6,477 nucleotides of DNA. Origin: Oscillospiraceae bacterium (GTDB taxonomy: Bacteria > Bacillota > Clostridia > Oscillospirales > UBA929). The notes beneath the pieces were generated by a model. It was not told the DNA's origin and did no database searches. It worked only from the letters and a program-made list of their open reading frames with translations. Both the position numbers and the translations under genes were made by a program. Positions within the stretch are counted from its first letter, which is position 1; each line of letters begins with the position of its first letter. Of the stretch, positions 1 through 6,386 are shown in pieces. Location of the stretch: contig WRLW01000090.1 of the NCBI GenBank assembly GCA_009777435.1, positions 1 through 6,477 on the forward strand, read 5' to 3'.

Positions 1-477
1 CTCCTGCAAGACACCGCCCATTAGAAGCGCGTCCGGCATGAACGCCGCGCCGCCCTCCGGCGTCACGGACGACCGCTCGCGGCTCATCTTGTCTTTCAGC
101 TCAAGCATTATGCGCTGCGCCAGCTTCTTTCCGACGCCGGCGGCGACGGTGAGCGCCTTCTCGTCGCCCGACAGGACGGCCAGCGACAGCCGTTCCGGCG
201 TCGTGGCGGACAGCAGCGACAGCGCGGCCTTAGGCCCGACGCCCGAAATGCCAAGCAGCAGCTTAAAGCAGTTCAGCTCCTGCATGTCGTAAAAGCCGTA
301 AACGTCAAGTATATCCTCGCGCACATGGACGTATGTGTAGAGCTTGGTCCGCTCGCCTGTCTTTACGCGCGAAAGCGTCTGGAGCGACGTATTGCACGCG
401 TAGCCTACGCCGCCCGCGTCTATGACCGCGAGATTGGCTTCGGTATGCGCGACCGTGCCGCTGAGGTAGTAAAACAT
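1..477 (-). CDS. ruvA: Holliday junction branch migration protein RuvA, 3'-truncated by the window edge
   Basis: RuvA binds four-way DNA junctions as a tetramer and loads the RuvB helicase that drives branch migration. I translated this frame directly: it opens MFYYLSGTVAH and gives 159 residues before the window ends, against about 200 for the family. Residues 1-64 fit the OB-fold domain, including the conserved GGVGY at 22-26. Two helix-hairpin-helix DNA-binding motifs follow, centred on GISGVGPKAA (76-85) and AAGVGKKLAQR (112-122). A linker leads into what looks like the start of domain III, the RuvB-contacting part, and about 40 residues are missing. The start is an ATG 21 bases after the ruvC stop, preceded by a purine-rich GGGGAG at 485-490. 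The ruvC-ruvA order supports the call. The truncation is an edge effect, not a mutation. Confidence 0.96.
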   Translation of the reverse strand, partial: MFYYLSGTVAHTEANLAVIDAGGVGYACNTSLQTLSRVKTGERTKLYTYVHVREDILDVYGFYDMQELNCFKLLLGISGVGPKAALSLLSATTPERLSLAVLSGDEKALTVAAGVGKKLAQRIMLELKDKMSRERSSVTPEGGAAFMPDALLMGGVLQE

Positions 478-498
478 GGCCGCTCTCCCCTCTCCTGT

Positions 499-1005
499 CT
501 ATACCAGCCCGAGTATGGAACCCGCCGCCTGCGCGTGGCACAGCGCGATGGCCAGCGCGTCGGCGGCGTCGTCCGGGCGCGGCGAACGTCCCAGCCCGAG
601 CAGTTTTTTTGTCATCTCCATGACCTGATGCTTTTCGGCCTTACCGTAGCCGACCACAGCCTGCTTTACCTGCTGCGGCGAGTATGTGCGGATCGGGATA
701 CCGCGCTGGCTGCCGGCCAGCAATATTACGCCGCGCGCGTGCGCCACCTGAAAGCCGGTGGTCACGTTCGCGCCCCAATACAGTTCCTCAACGGCCAGCG
801 CGTCGGGCGGCGCCATGTCGAGCAGGCGGTTGAAATCCTCGTATATCTGGCGTATGCGCGTCTCAAGCGGCAGTCCCGCCTCCGTGCGTATGACCCCGTA
901 GCGCATGGCCGAGAATTTCTGTCCCGACGCCGGCGTTTTTTTTGAAACCTCGACAAATCCGAATCCCACTATGGCCACGCCGGGGTCAACGCCGCATACG
1001 ACCAT
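499..1005 (-). CDS. ruvC: Crossover junction endodeoxyribonuclease RuvC
   Basis: RuvC is the dimeric, metal-dependent nuclease that resolves Holliday junctions by paired symmetric nicks. The 168-residue product is close to the usual 160-175. The four acidic catalytic positions of the RNase H-like fold are visible: D7 in GVDPG, E73 in LAVEELY, and D146 and D149 in RPDDAADALA. The region around TYSPQQVKQAVVGYGKAEK (108-126) matches the conserved SPxxVKxAVxGxGxAxK stretch. I chose the ATG at 1005 because GGAGG at 1012-1016 lies six bases upstream; a GTG one codon earlier would be only three bases away and adds one residue. The start overlaps the stop of the PLP-enzyme gene by one base (TGATG), which suggests translational coupling. 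ruvA follows after 21 bases. Confidence 0.97.
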   Translation of the reverse strand: MVVCGVDPGVAIVGFGFVEVSKKTPASGQKFSAMRYGVIRTEAGLPLETRIRQIYEDFNRLLDMAPPDALAVEELYWGANVTTGFQVAHARGVILLAGSQRGIPIRTYSPQQVKQAVVGYGKAEKHQVMEMTKKLLGLGRSPRPDDAADALAIALCHAQAAGSILGLV

Positions 1006-2225
1006 CACATGCCTCCGTTTATATGACTTGCCGCGTGAAGTACGCCGTATTTACCGGCCTCATATGTCATGCCGCCCTGCAGGAAAGCCGTATAAGGCTC
1101 GCGCATGGGCGCGTCGCAGGTCAGCTCGGCAGAGCCGCCTTGGACGAACGTGCCGGCGGCCATGACCACCGGACAGCCGTAACCGGGCATATAGCCCGGC
1201 TCCGGGCGCGCGAACGAGTCCACCGGCGAGGCGGCCTGTATCCCGCGGCAAAAACGCAGCAGTCTTTCAGGCTCCCCGAAATGTATCATCTGTATGGTAT
1301 CCGCGCGCGGCGCGTCAAACGCGGGTTCTGTGCGAAACCCCATCGAATCAAGCAGCGCGGCGGCAAATACGGCGGTTTTTAACGCCTGCGCGGTCACATG
1401 CGGCGCGAGGAACAAACCCTGATACAATAAGCGGCCGCCGCCGAGCGTCGCGCCGCACTCAGAGCCGATGCCGGGCGCCGTGAGGCGTGCGGCGGCCAAG
1501 GAGACTAAATCGGCTCGGCCTGCTATATAACCGCCGGCGGGCGCAAGCCCGCCGCCGGGGTTTTTTATGAGCGAACCCATAACCAGATCAGCGCCGGCCA
1601 TACACGGCTCGCGCGTTTGGACAAACTCGCAGTAGCAGTTGTCCACAAGGGTTATGGCGTCCGGGTTCGCGTCGTGTATGAGGGCCGTCATGCGCTCTAA
1701 GGTGTCGATGTCTATGGCGCGCCGCGCCTCATAGCCGCAGGAGCGCTGAATGAAAACAGCGTCCGCTTCGGCGGCGGCGGCTTCCAAGCCGTCAAGATCG
1801 GGGCCGCCGTCTTTTAAGGGCAGCTCGGAGTAGTTAACCCCGATGTCGGAAAGAGAGCCTGTGTACCCCGCGTCTTTTGACAGCGCGCCGCCGATAACGC
1901 CGCGAAGGGTATCATAGGGCGTACCGGCCGCCGAAAGCAGACGGCCGCCCGGCCTGAGTACGCCAAACAGCGCGCAGGCTATGGCGTGCGTGCCGCTGGC
2001 GAACTGCGTCCTGACAAGCGCCGCCTCGGCGCCCATAATGTCCGCCATTACGGCGTCAAGCGTGTCGCGGCCCGCGTCGTTATATCCATAGCCGGTGGTG
2101 CCTGAAAAATGCGCGTCGGAGACCCTGTGCCTGCGAAACGCGTCAATCACGCGCGCCGTGTTTTGCTCCGCCACGGCGTCTATGAGCGCGTGTACGTCTT
2201 TCAGCGCCGCCGAATCATACTCCAC
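1005..2225 (-). CDS. PLP-dependent methionine gamma-lyase-like / aluminium resistance family protein
   Basis: This is a fold-type I PLP enzyme of the family annotated 'methionine gamma-lyase family protein' or 'aluminium resistance protein' (Pfam Met_gamma_lyase, B. subtilis YnbB type). The 406 residues fit the usual 400-425. Visible landmarks are VSDAHFSGTTGYGYND (35-50), TQFASGTHAIACALF (73-87) for cofactor binding, IQRSCGY (159-165), VDNCYCEF (194-201) with the probable PLP-ring aspartate D195, and GSLIKNPGGGLAPAGGY (217-233), where K221 is the expected Schiff-base lysine. The family's true substrate is poorly defined; a lyase acting on a sulfur amino acid is only suggested by homology. 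The start is GTG, overlapping the ACT gene by 11 bases. A TAG lies six codons upstream in frame and no Shine-Dalgarno sequence is visible, so coupled re-initiation is likely. It is not an obvious partner of either neighbour. Confidence 0.9.
   Translation of the reverse strand: MEYDSAALKDVHALIDAVAEQNTARVIDAFRRHRVSDAHFSGTTGYGYNDAGRDTLDAVMADIMGAEAALVRTQFASGTHAIACALFGVLRPGGRLLSAAGTPYDTLRGVIGGALSKDAGYTGSLSDIGVNYSELPLKDGGPDLDGLEAAAAEADAVFIQRSCGYEARRAIDIDTLERMTALIHDANPDAITLVDNCYCEFVQTREPCMAGADLVMGSLIKNPGGGLAPAGGYIAGRADLVSLAAARLTAPGIGSECGATLGGGRLLYQGLFLAPHVTAQALKTAVFAAALLDSMGFRTEPAFDAPRADTIQMIHFGEPERLLRFCRGIQAASPVDSFARPEPGYMPGYGCPVVMAAGTFVQGGSAELTCDAPMREPYTAFLQGGMTYEAGKYGVLHAASHINGGM
1012..1016 (-). 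promoter_or_regulatory. Ribosome binding site of ruvC
   Basis: GGAGG lies inside the last codons of the upstream PLP-enzyme gene. Its spacing favours the ATG at 1005 (six bases) over the GTG at 1008 (three bases), so it decides the start. The SD also encodes part of the final Gly-Gly of the upstream protein. Confidence 0.75.
1531..1566 (+). terminator. Terminator-like hairpin antisense to the PLP-enzyme gene (possibly coincidental)
   Basis: On the plus strand, arms 1531-1542 and 1547-1558 pair at 11 of 12 positions around a GCAA tetraloop; the inner seven pairs are perfect and there is one C-C mismatch. Two G residues and six T residues (1561-1566) follow. This is the form of an intrinsic terminator for plus-strand transcripts, but no plus-strand gene is visible. 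The arms also encode the glycine- and proline-rich PLP-lysine motif, so the symmetry may simply come from the protein sequence. Confidence 0.25.
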
Positions 2226-2646
2226 GGACGTCGTTGGGGCCTAACAGGTTTACGCCCGCGTTCAAAAGCGTCTTTGAGGCGGCGGCGATGTCCTCAACCC
2301 TCAGCACCACATACGCGCCGCTGTCCGCGCGGCTGACAAACGCGTAGATGTACTCCACATCTATGTTCTCCGCGCGCAGTGTTCCGAGCAGCTCGCTCAG
2401 CGCGCCCGGCTTATCGTTAAGCTGGGCGGCCAGCACCTCGGTCATCTTAGTGGTCACGCCCGCGTCCTTGAGCGCCGCGCGGCACTGCTCAGGCTCATTG
2501 ACGATGAGGCGCAGGATTCCAAAATCCGTCGTATCCGCGATGCTGAGCGCGCGGATATTTATGTTGTTGCGCGCCAGAATGTCAGTAATCTCGTATAGGC
2601 GTCCGGTTCTGTTCTCTACAAAAACCGAAATCTGGTTGATGTGCAT
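2215..2646 (-). CDS. Tandem ACT-domain protein, predicted amino-acid-binding regulator
   Basis: This 143-residue cytoplasmic protein consists of two ACT domains and nothing else. The first covers about residues 4-67, with ISVFVENRTGRLYEITDIL at 6-24 as the typical strand-turn-helix. The second covers about 70-136, with VLAAQLNDKPGALSELLGTL at 71-90. The G15 and G81 turns are the usual ligand-binding positions in ACT folds. No DNA-binding or catalytic domain is present. Stand-alone double-ACT proteins of this length are often encoded beside iorAB or phenylacetate-CoA ligase genes in anaerobes. A role sensing aromatic amino acids is inferred from that association and is not shown by the sequence. 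The ATG start has a strong AAGGAGG seven bases upstream, and the gene begins 25 bases after iorB. Its 3' end overlaps the next gene by 11 bases. Confidence 0.9.
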   Translation of the reverse strand: MHINQISVFVENRTGRLYEITDILARNNINIRALSIADTTDFGILRLIVNEPEQCRAALKDAGVTTKMTEVLAAQLNDKPGALSELLGTLRAENIDVEYIYAFVSRADSGAYVVLRVEDIAAASKTLLNAGVNLLGPNDVRGV

Positions 2647-2653
2647 AGCGGCT

Positions 2654-2660
2654 CCTCCTT
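2654..2660 (-). promoter_or_regulatory. Ribosome binding site of the ACT-domain gene
   Basis: AAGGAGG, seven bases before the ATG, is the best Shine-Dalgarno match of the window. It sits in the 25-base iorB-ACT gap, one of the larger gaps in the run, and suggests that the ACT protein is translated independently and well. Confidence 0.8.
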
Positions 2661-2671
2661 AAATAATGAAC

Positions 2672-3241
2672 CTATGAGCGCAGGGCCATTTGGCGTCCCA
2701 GCTCAAACGCGGTCTCGTTGACCGCCAGCAGCTTGGGCTTCACGCAGTCGGTCAGGGCGGCGCGCCACAGCTCCGGCCCGATATTAAGCCAAACCGACAC
2801 CGCGCCGAGCATCACGACATTTACGCTTTTTATGCTGCCCGCTTCCTCGGCGAGCTTTACGGCGTTGAGGAATATGCTTCGCGACGGGTCGAAAGCGCTC
2901 TCGATATCTTGGGGATACTCGGACGCCCCTGTAAGCACGGGCAGCGGCGGGATGATATAAGTATTAACGGCGGCCTTACCGCTGGGGCTCAGCGTGTGCA
3001 GCCAGCGCAGGGCCTCCATCTGCTCCAGCGCGATCAGCAAATCGGCTTCCCCGTCCGTTATAAGCGGCGAATATACGCTTTTGCCGGCGCGGACGGTCGT
3101 AACCACACCGCCGCCGCGCTGTGACATGCCGTGAACCTCGCTGACCTTTACCTCAAGGCCCTGCTGCGTGAACACGCTGCCCAGTATACGGCTGGCCAGC
3201 AGCGAGCCCTGTCCGCCGACGCCCGTTATAAGAATATTCAA
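2672..3241 (-). CDS. iorB: Indolepyruvate:ferredoxin oxidoreductase, beta (gamma-domain) subunit IorB
   Basis: IorB is the small subunit of the enzyme that oxidatively decarboxylates aryl-pyruvates to aryl-acetyl-CoA, CO2 and reduced ferredoxin. The 189 residues form one pyruvate ferredoxin oxidoreductase gamma-type domain (about 7-185), matching the family's 190-200. Diagnostic stretches are GVGGQG (7-12), EVHGMSQRGGGV (35-46), the ADLLIALEQMEA segment (66-77) and NVVMLGA (141-147). Translation starts at TTG: the reading begins MNILITGVGG, which places GVGGQG where the family has it, and GGAGGTGA at 3248-3255 sits six bases upstream. The TTG overlaps the iorA stop codon (TTGA, four bases), so the two subunits are probably translationally coupled and made together. 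It carries no iron-sulfur motif; those clusters are in IorA. Confidence 0.96.
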   Translation of the reverse strand: MNILITGVGGQGSLLASRILGSVFTQQGLEVKVSEVHGMSQRGGGVVTTVRAGKSVYSPLITDGEADLLIALEQMEALRWLHTLSPSGKAAVNTYIIPPLPVLTGASEYPQDIESAFDPSRSIFLNAVKLAEEAGSIKSVNVVMLGAVSVWLNIGPELWRAALTDCVKPKLLAVNETAFELGRQMALRS

Positions 3242-4998
3242 CTCGGCTCACCTCCCGGCTTCACCTTATCAAGCGCACCGAAGCGGCACACCCGGGCGCA
3301 CAGCCCGCAGCCAAAGCACTGCGTCGCGTCGATCGACACGGAGCCTCCCGCCGCGCTGACCGCGGGACACCCGATGCGTAAACACGCCTTGCAGTTTTTG
3401 CATTTCTCATTAGCGCTCAAAGGCGCTTGCCTGTCTATCTCCGGGAGCAGTACGCACGGCCTTCTGGCGATTATCACCGACGGCTCGTCAAGGGCCAGAT
3501 GCTCCCTGAGCAGAGGCTCCATAGCGTCGATATCATGCGAGTCGATCACGTCCACGCGCCCGACGCCCAAGGCGCGGCACACCGCCGCCAAATCTAAGCT
3601 GTGCGTGGGCCGGCGCTTCAGGGTCATACCTGTCGTGGGATTTTGCTGATGCCCGGTCATGCCGGTTATGGCATTGTCAAGGATTATAAGCGTGGCGTTT
3701 GACTGGTTGTATACTATATTCATCAAGCCGGTCAGCCCGGAATGAGCGAACGTGGAGTCGCCAAGCACACCCACTGTACGCTTGGCGGCCTCCGGGTCGG
3801 CCTTTACAAAGCCATGCAGCGCACTGACCGACGCGCCCATACACAGCGTCAGATCCATAGCGCTGAGCGGCGGCGCGGCGCCCAGCGTGTAACAGCCGAT
3901 ATCGCCTGTGACGGTTAGCTTCATTTTGTTGAGCACATGGAACAGCCCGCGATGCGGGCATCCGGGGCACAGCACCGGCGGTCTGCCGGGCACGTCCGCC
4001 GCCTTCGGCGCCGCTCCCCGCTCGGCAGAAACGCCAAGCACGGCCTTGCGAACGGCTTCGACCGTGTACTCGCCCTCAAAGCTAAACAGCTCCTTGCCTT
4101 GACATTCAATGCCCAGCGCGCGGCAGTGGGATTCTATAACGTCGTCAAGCTCCTCGATTATATACAGCTTATCCACAGTTTTCGCAAAGTCGGAGATTAA
4201 CTTGTCGGGCAGCGGGTGAATCATGCCGAGCTTGAGATACGCGGCATTGTCGCCCAGAGCCTCGCGCGCCGTCTGGAACGCTATACCCGACGAAATAACG
4301 CCTATCCCGCTGCCCTTGCCGCATATGACGCGGTTGACGCTCGCGCCCTCCGACCACACGGCCATATCGGCCATGCGGCGTTCTACCAGCGGATGGCGGC
4401 GGCGGGCGTTGGCGGGAACCATGACATATTTGGCCGGATTCTTGACATATGGGCGCGCGGGCGCCGTCTCGTCGCGCGGCGATTCGGCAACCGCGCTGCG
4501 CGAATGGGATATCCTTGTGGAGAGACGCAGAAACACAGGCGTATCGAACCTCTCCGAAAGCTCAAACGCCAGCTTGGTATAATCCCTGCACTCAAGCGAG
4601 TCGGCCGGCTCAAGCATGGGCAGCTTGGCCGCCCTCGCGTAATGGCGGCTGTCCTGCTCGTTTTGCGAGGAGTGCATACCCGGGTCGTCGGCCACGGCTA
4701 TAACCAGCCCGGCGTTCACGCCGGTATAAGACGCTGTGAAAACCGGGTCGGCCGCCACGTTCAGCCCCACATGCTTCATGCCCGAAAACGCGCGCACACC
4801 CGCAAGCGAGGCGCCGTAAGCGGCCTCCGCCGCCACTTTCTCATTGGGCGCCCACTCGGCGTATATGTCGTCGTACTCCGCGGCGTATTCGGTTATCTCG
4901 GTACTGGGCGTACCCGGATAGGAGGAGACAAAGGCGCAGTTCGCTTCATAAAGCCCGCGCGCCACAGCCTCGTTGCCCAGCATCAGTCGTTCTTTCAT
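3238..4998 (-). CDS. iorA: Indolepyruvate:ferredoxin oxidoreductase, alpha subunit IorA
   Basis: IorA is the catalytic subunit, using thiamine diphosphate (TPP) and iron-sulfur clusters to interconvert aryl-pyruvates and aryl-acetyl-CoA. From the ATG at 4998 it has 586 residues, normal for the family. The N-terminal pyrimidine-binding domain shows SSYPGTPSTEITEY (25-38) and PNEKVAAEAAYG (51-62), with E53 as the expected TPP-activating glutamate. The TPP domain shows CPGCPHRG (344-351) and GDST (413-416), with its partner D441-N442. A C-terminal ferredoxin-like domain holds two cysteine sets: C533, C536, C539, C544 and C561, C564, C567, C571. A GTG at 5025 would add nine residues and overlap the paaK stop (GTGA), but it lacks a Shine-Dalgarno sequence. 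The ATG has GGAAAGG nine bases upstream, and MKERLMLGNEA is the usual family beginning. The stop overlaps iorB. Confidence 0.96.
   Translation of the reverse strand: MKERLMLGNEAVARGLYEANCAFVSSYPGTPSTEITEYAAEYDDIYAEWAPNEKVAAEAAYGASLAGVRAFSGMKHVGLNVAADPVFTASYTGVNAGLVIAVADDPGMHSSQNEQDSRHYARAAKLPMLEPADSLECRDYTKLAFELSERFDTPVFLRLSTRISHSRSAVAESPRDETAPARPYVKNPAKYVMVPANARRRHPLVERRMADMAVWSEGASVNRVICGKGSGIGVISSGIAFQTAREALGDNAAYLKLGMIHPLPDKLISDFAKTVDKLYIIEELDDVIESHCRALGIECQGKELFSFEGEYTVEAVRKAVLGVSAERGAAPKAADVPGRPPVLCPGCPHRGLFHVLNKMKLTVTGDIGCYTLGAAPPLSAMDLTLCMGASVSALHGFVKADPEAAKRTVGVLGDSTFAHSGLTGLMNIVYNQSNATLIILDNAITGMTGHQQNPTTGMTLKRRPTHSLDLAAVCRALGVGRVDVIDSHDIDAMEPLLREHLALDEPSVIIARRPCVLLPEIDRQAPLSANEKCKNCKACLRIGCPAVSAAGGSVSIDATQCFGCGLCARVCRFGALDKVKPGGEPS
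3248..3255 (-). promoter_or_regulatory. Ribosome binding site of iorB that fixes its TTG start
   Basis: GGAGGTGA, a full anti-16S match, lies in the last codons of iorA, six bases before the TTG. It is the main reason for accepting a TTG start. Confidence 0.75.
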
Positions 4999-5007
4999 AT
5001 GCTCATA

Positions 5008-5014
5008 CCTTTCC
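5008..5014 (-). promoter_or_regulatory. Probable ribosome binding site of iorA
   Basis: GGAAAGG, nine bases before the ATG at 4998, is a partial Shine-Dalgarno match. It favours that ATG over the GTG at 5025, which overlaps the paaK stop and has no purine tract suitably placed. Confidence 0.5.
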
Positions 5015-5021
5015 GTCAGGC

Positions 5022-6320
5022 TCACTTATTTCGCAAATCAATCACTCTGCTCGCCTTGCCTTGAAAACGCTCTATGGTGCGCGGCTCTACCAGCGTTACC
5101 TTGCAGGTCAGGTCAAGCACGGAGCGCAGCTTGTCCTGAATGACGCGGCGTATGTTATCCAGCTCCGAAAAACGCTCCAAGACCCCGCCGTCAACCAGCT
5201 CCACCTGCAACTCAAGCGTGTCTATACGTTCATGGCGCACATACAACAGATAGTGCGGGCCGACCGCCGGCAGCCGCAAGCCGATAAGGACGCTCTCGAT
5301 CTGCGACGGGAACACGTTTACGCCCTTTATGATCAGCATATCGTCGCTGCGCCCAAGCGTGTGGGTCATGCGCATATGCGTGCGCCCGCACGCGCACCGT
5401 TCGGGTATGAGGCGCGTTATATCGCGCGTGCGGTAGCGTATTACGGGCACGGCTTCTTTGGTCAGCGTGGTCAGAACCAGCTCGCCCTGTTCGCCCAAGG
5501 GCAGCGCCTTGCCTGTCTTGGGGTCGATTATTTCCGGGTAGAAGTGATCCTCCGCTATGTGCAGGCCGTCGCGCAGCTCACACTCGCCCGACACGCCCGG
5601 GCCTATGATTTCGCAAAGGCCGTAGTTGTTGGTTGCTGTGATGCCGAGCGTTTCCTCTATCCGGGCGCGCATCTCAGGCGTACAGCCCTCGCCGCCGAAC
5701 AAGCCCACGCGCAGCTTTAGCCTGTCGCGTACGCCCATGTCGCGTACGGTCTCTCCGAGATACAGCGCGTATGACGGCGTGGCCACCATAACCGTGACCT
5801 GCATGTCCTCCCACATCATAATCTGACGCTCGGTGTTGCCCGACGAGAGCGGCACCACCAGCGCGCCGATTTTTTCCATACCCTGATGCAGGCCGAAGCC
5901 GCCTGTAAACATGCCGTATCCGAACGATATCTGAACAACGTCGTCCGGCGTGACGCCGACGGCCGACGCGAGGCGCGCGATAAGCTCCGACCATACGTCC
6001 ATATCCCGGCGCGTGTAAAACGACACCGACGGCTTGCCGGTGGTGCCGGACGTGCCGTGCATCCTTACGACCTCGCGGCGCGGGACGGCCAGCATACCGT
6101 ATGGGTAGTTGCCGGTGAAATCGGTTTTGACGGTAAACGGCAGCTTCGCGATGTCCTCCAGCGACTTGACGTCGCCCGGCTCCGCCCCCGCCTCGGCCAG
6201 CTTCCGCTTCTGGGCCGGCGCGTGTTCCCATACGCGGCCGAGGGTCTGTTTCAGCCTCTCAAGCTGTAAGGCTTCTATCTGTTCGCGTGTCATACATTCA
6301 TATTCGGGGTTCCAGATCAT
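5022..6320 (-). CDS. paaK: Phenylacetate-CoA ligase PaaK
   Basis: PaaK is an ATP-dependent (AMP-forming) ligase of the ANL superfamily that makes aryl-acetyl-CoA from phenylacetate or related arylacetates. From the ATG at 6320 it has 432 residues, a typical family length. The phosphate-binding loop HGTSGTTGKPS is at 88-98, the adenylate motif NNYGLCEIIGPGV at 231-243, YRTRDIT with ribose-binding D300 at 296-302, hinge GRSDDMLIIKGVN at 323-335, and the C-terminal FQGKASR with probable catalytic K422 at 419-425. A CACGRTHMRM segment (309-318) is also family-typical. Another ATG at 6362 would add 14 residues, but it falls about where the predicted transcript starts; GAAGGG at 6330-6335 serves the ATG at 6320. 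The cysteine in YGLCE is unusual, where Ser or Thr is common. As the first gene before iorAB, it probably supplies or consumes the CoA ester of that enzyme. Confidence 0.95.
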   Translation of the reverse strand: MIWNPEYECMTREQIEALQLERLKQTLGRVWEHAPAQKRKLAEAGAEPGDVKSLEDIAKLPFTVKTDFTGNYPYGMLAVPRREVVRMHGTSGTTGKPSVSFYTRRDMDVWSELIARLASAVGVTPDDVVQISFGYGMFTGGFGLHQGMEKIGALVVPLSSGNTERQIMMWEDMQVTVMVATPSYALYLGETVRDMGVRDRLKLRVGLFGGEGCTPEMRARIEETLGITATNNYGLCEIIGPGVSGECELRDGLHIAEDHFYPEIIDPKTGKALPLGEQGELVLTTLTKEAVPVIRYRTRDITRLIPERCACGRTHMRMTHTLGRSDDMLIIKGVNVFPSQIESVLIGLRLPAVGPHYLLYVRHERIDTLELQVELVDGGVLERFSELDNIRRVIQDKLRSVLDLTCKVTLVEPRTIERFQGKASRVIDLRNK

Positions 6321-6329
6321 ATTGGCCCG

Positions 6330-6335
6330 CCCTTC
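6330..6335 (-). promoter_or_regulatory. Probable ribosome binding site of paaK
   Basis: GAAGGG, nine bases before the ATG at 6320, is a moderate Shine-Dalgarno match. The ATG at 6362 has no comparable tract and lies too close to the predicted transcription start. Confidence 0.5.
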
Positions 6336-6371
6336 GTTTAAGGTCAATAACGCTATGACCATATCTAAGCA

Positions 6372-6386
6372 ATGTTACCACAACAT
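6372..6386. promoter_or_regulatory. Candidate operator: inverted repeat over the paaK promoter
   Basis: ATGTT-ACCAC-AACAT is a perfect 5-bp inverted repeat with a 5-base centre. It covers the -10 box and half of the spacer of the predicted promoter, where a bound repressor would block RNA polymerase. The repeat is short and could be chance; no regulator gene is visible in the window. Confidence 0.3.

Noticed and set aside
325..945. Plus-strand open frame of 206 codons opposite ruvC and ruvA
   Set aside because: It is opposite two conserved genes with intact catalytic motifs; the predicted protein is basic, low in complexity and unlike any family I know.
4216..5064. Long plus-strand open frame of 282 codons opposite iorA
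   Set aside because: It is antisense to a clearly conserved gene, its translation is rich in Arg, His and Ala with no recognisable domain, and GC-rich coding DNA commonly leaves such frames open.
6321..6362. Use of the ATG at 6362 as the paaK start
   Set aside because: It lies about three bases from the predicted transcription start and has no Shine-Dalgarno sequence. The extra 14 residues are not part of the usual PaaK N-terminus.
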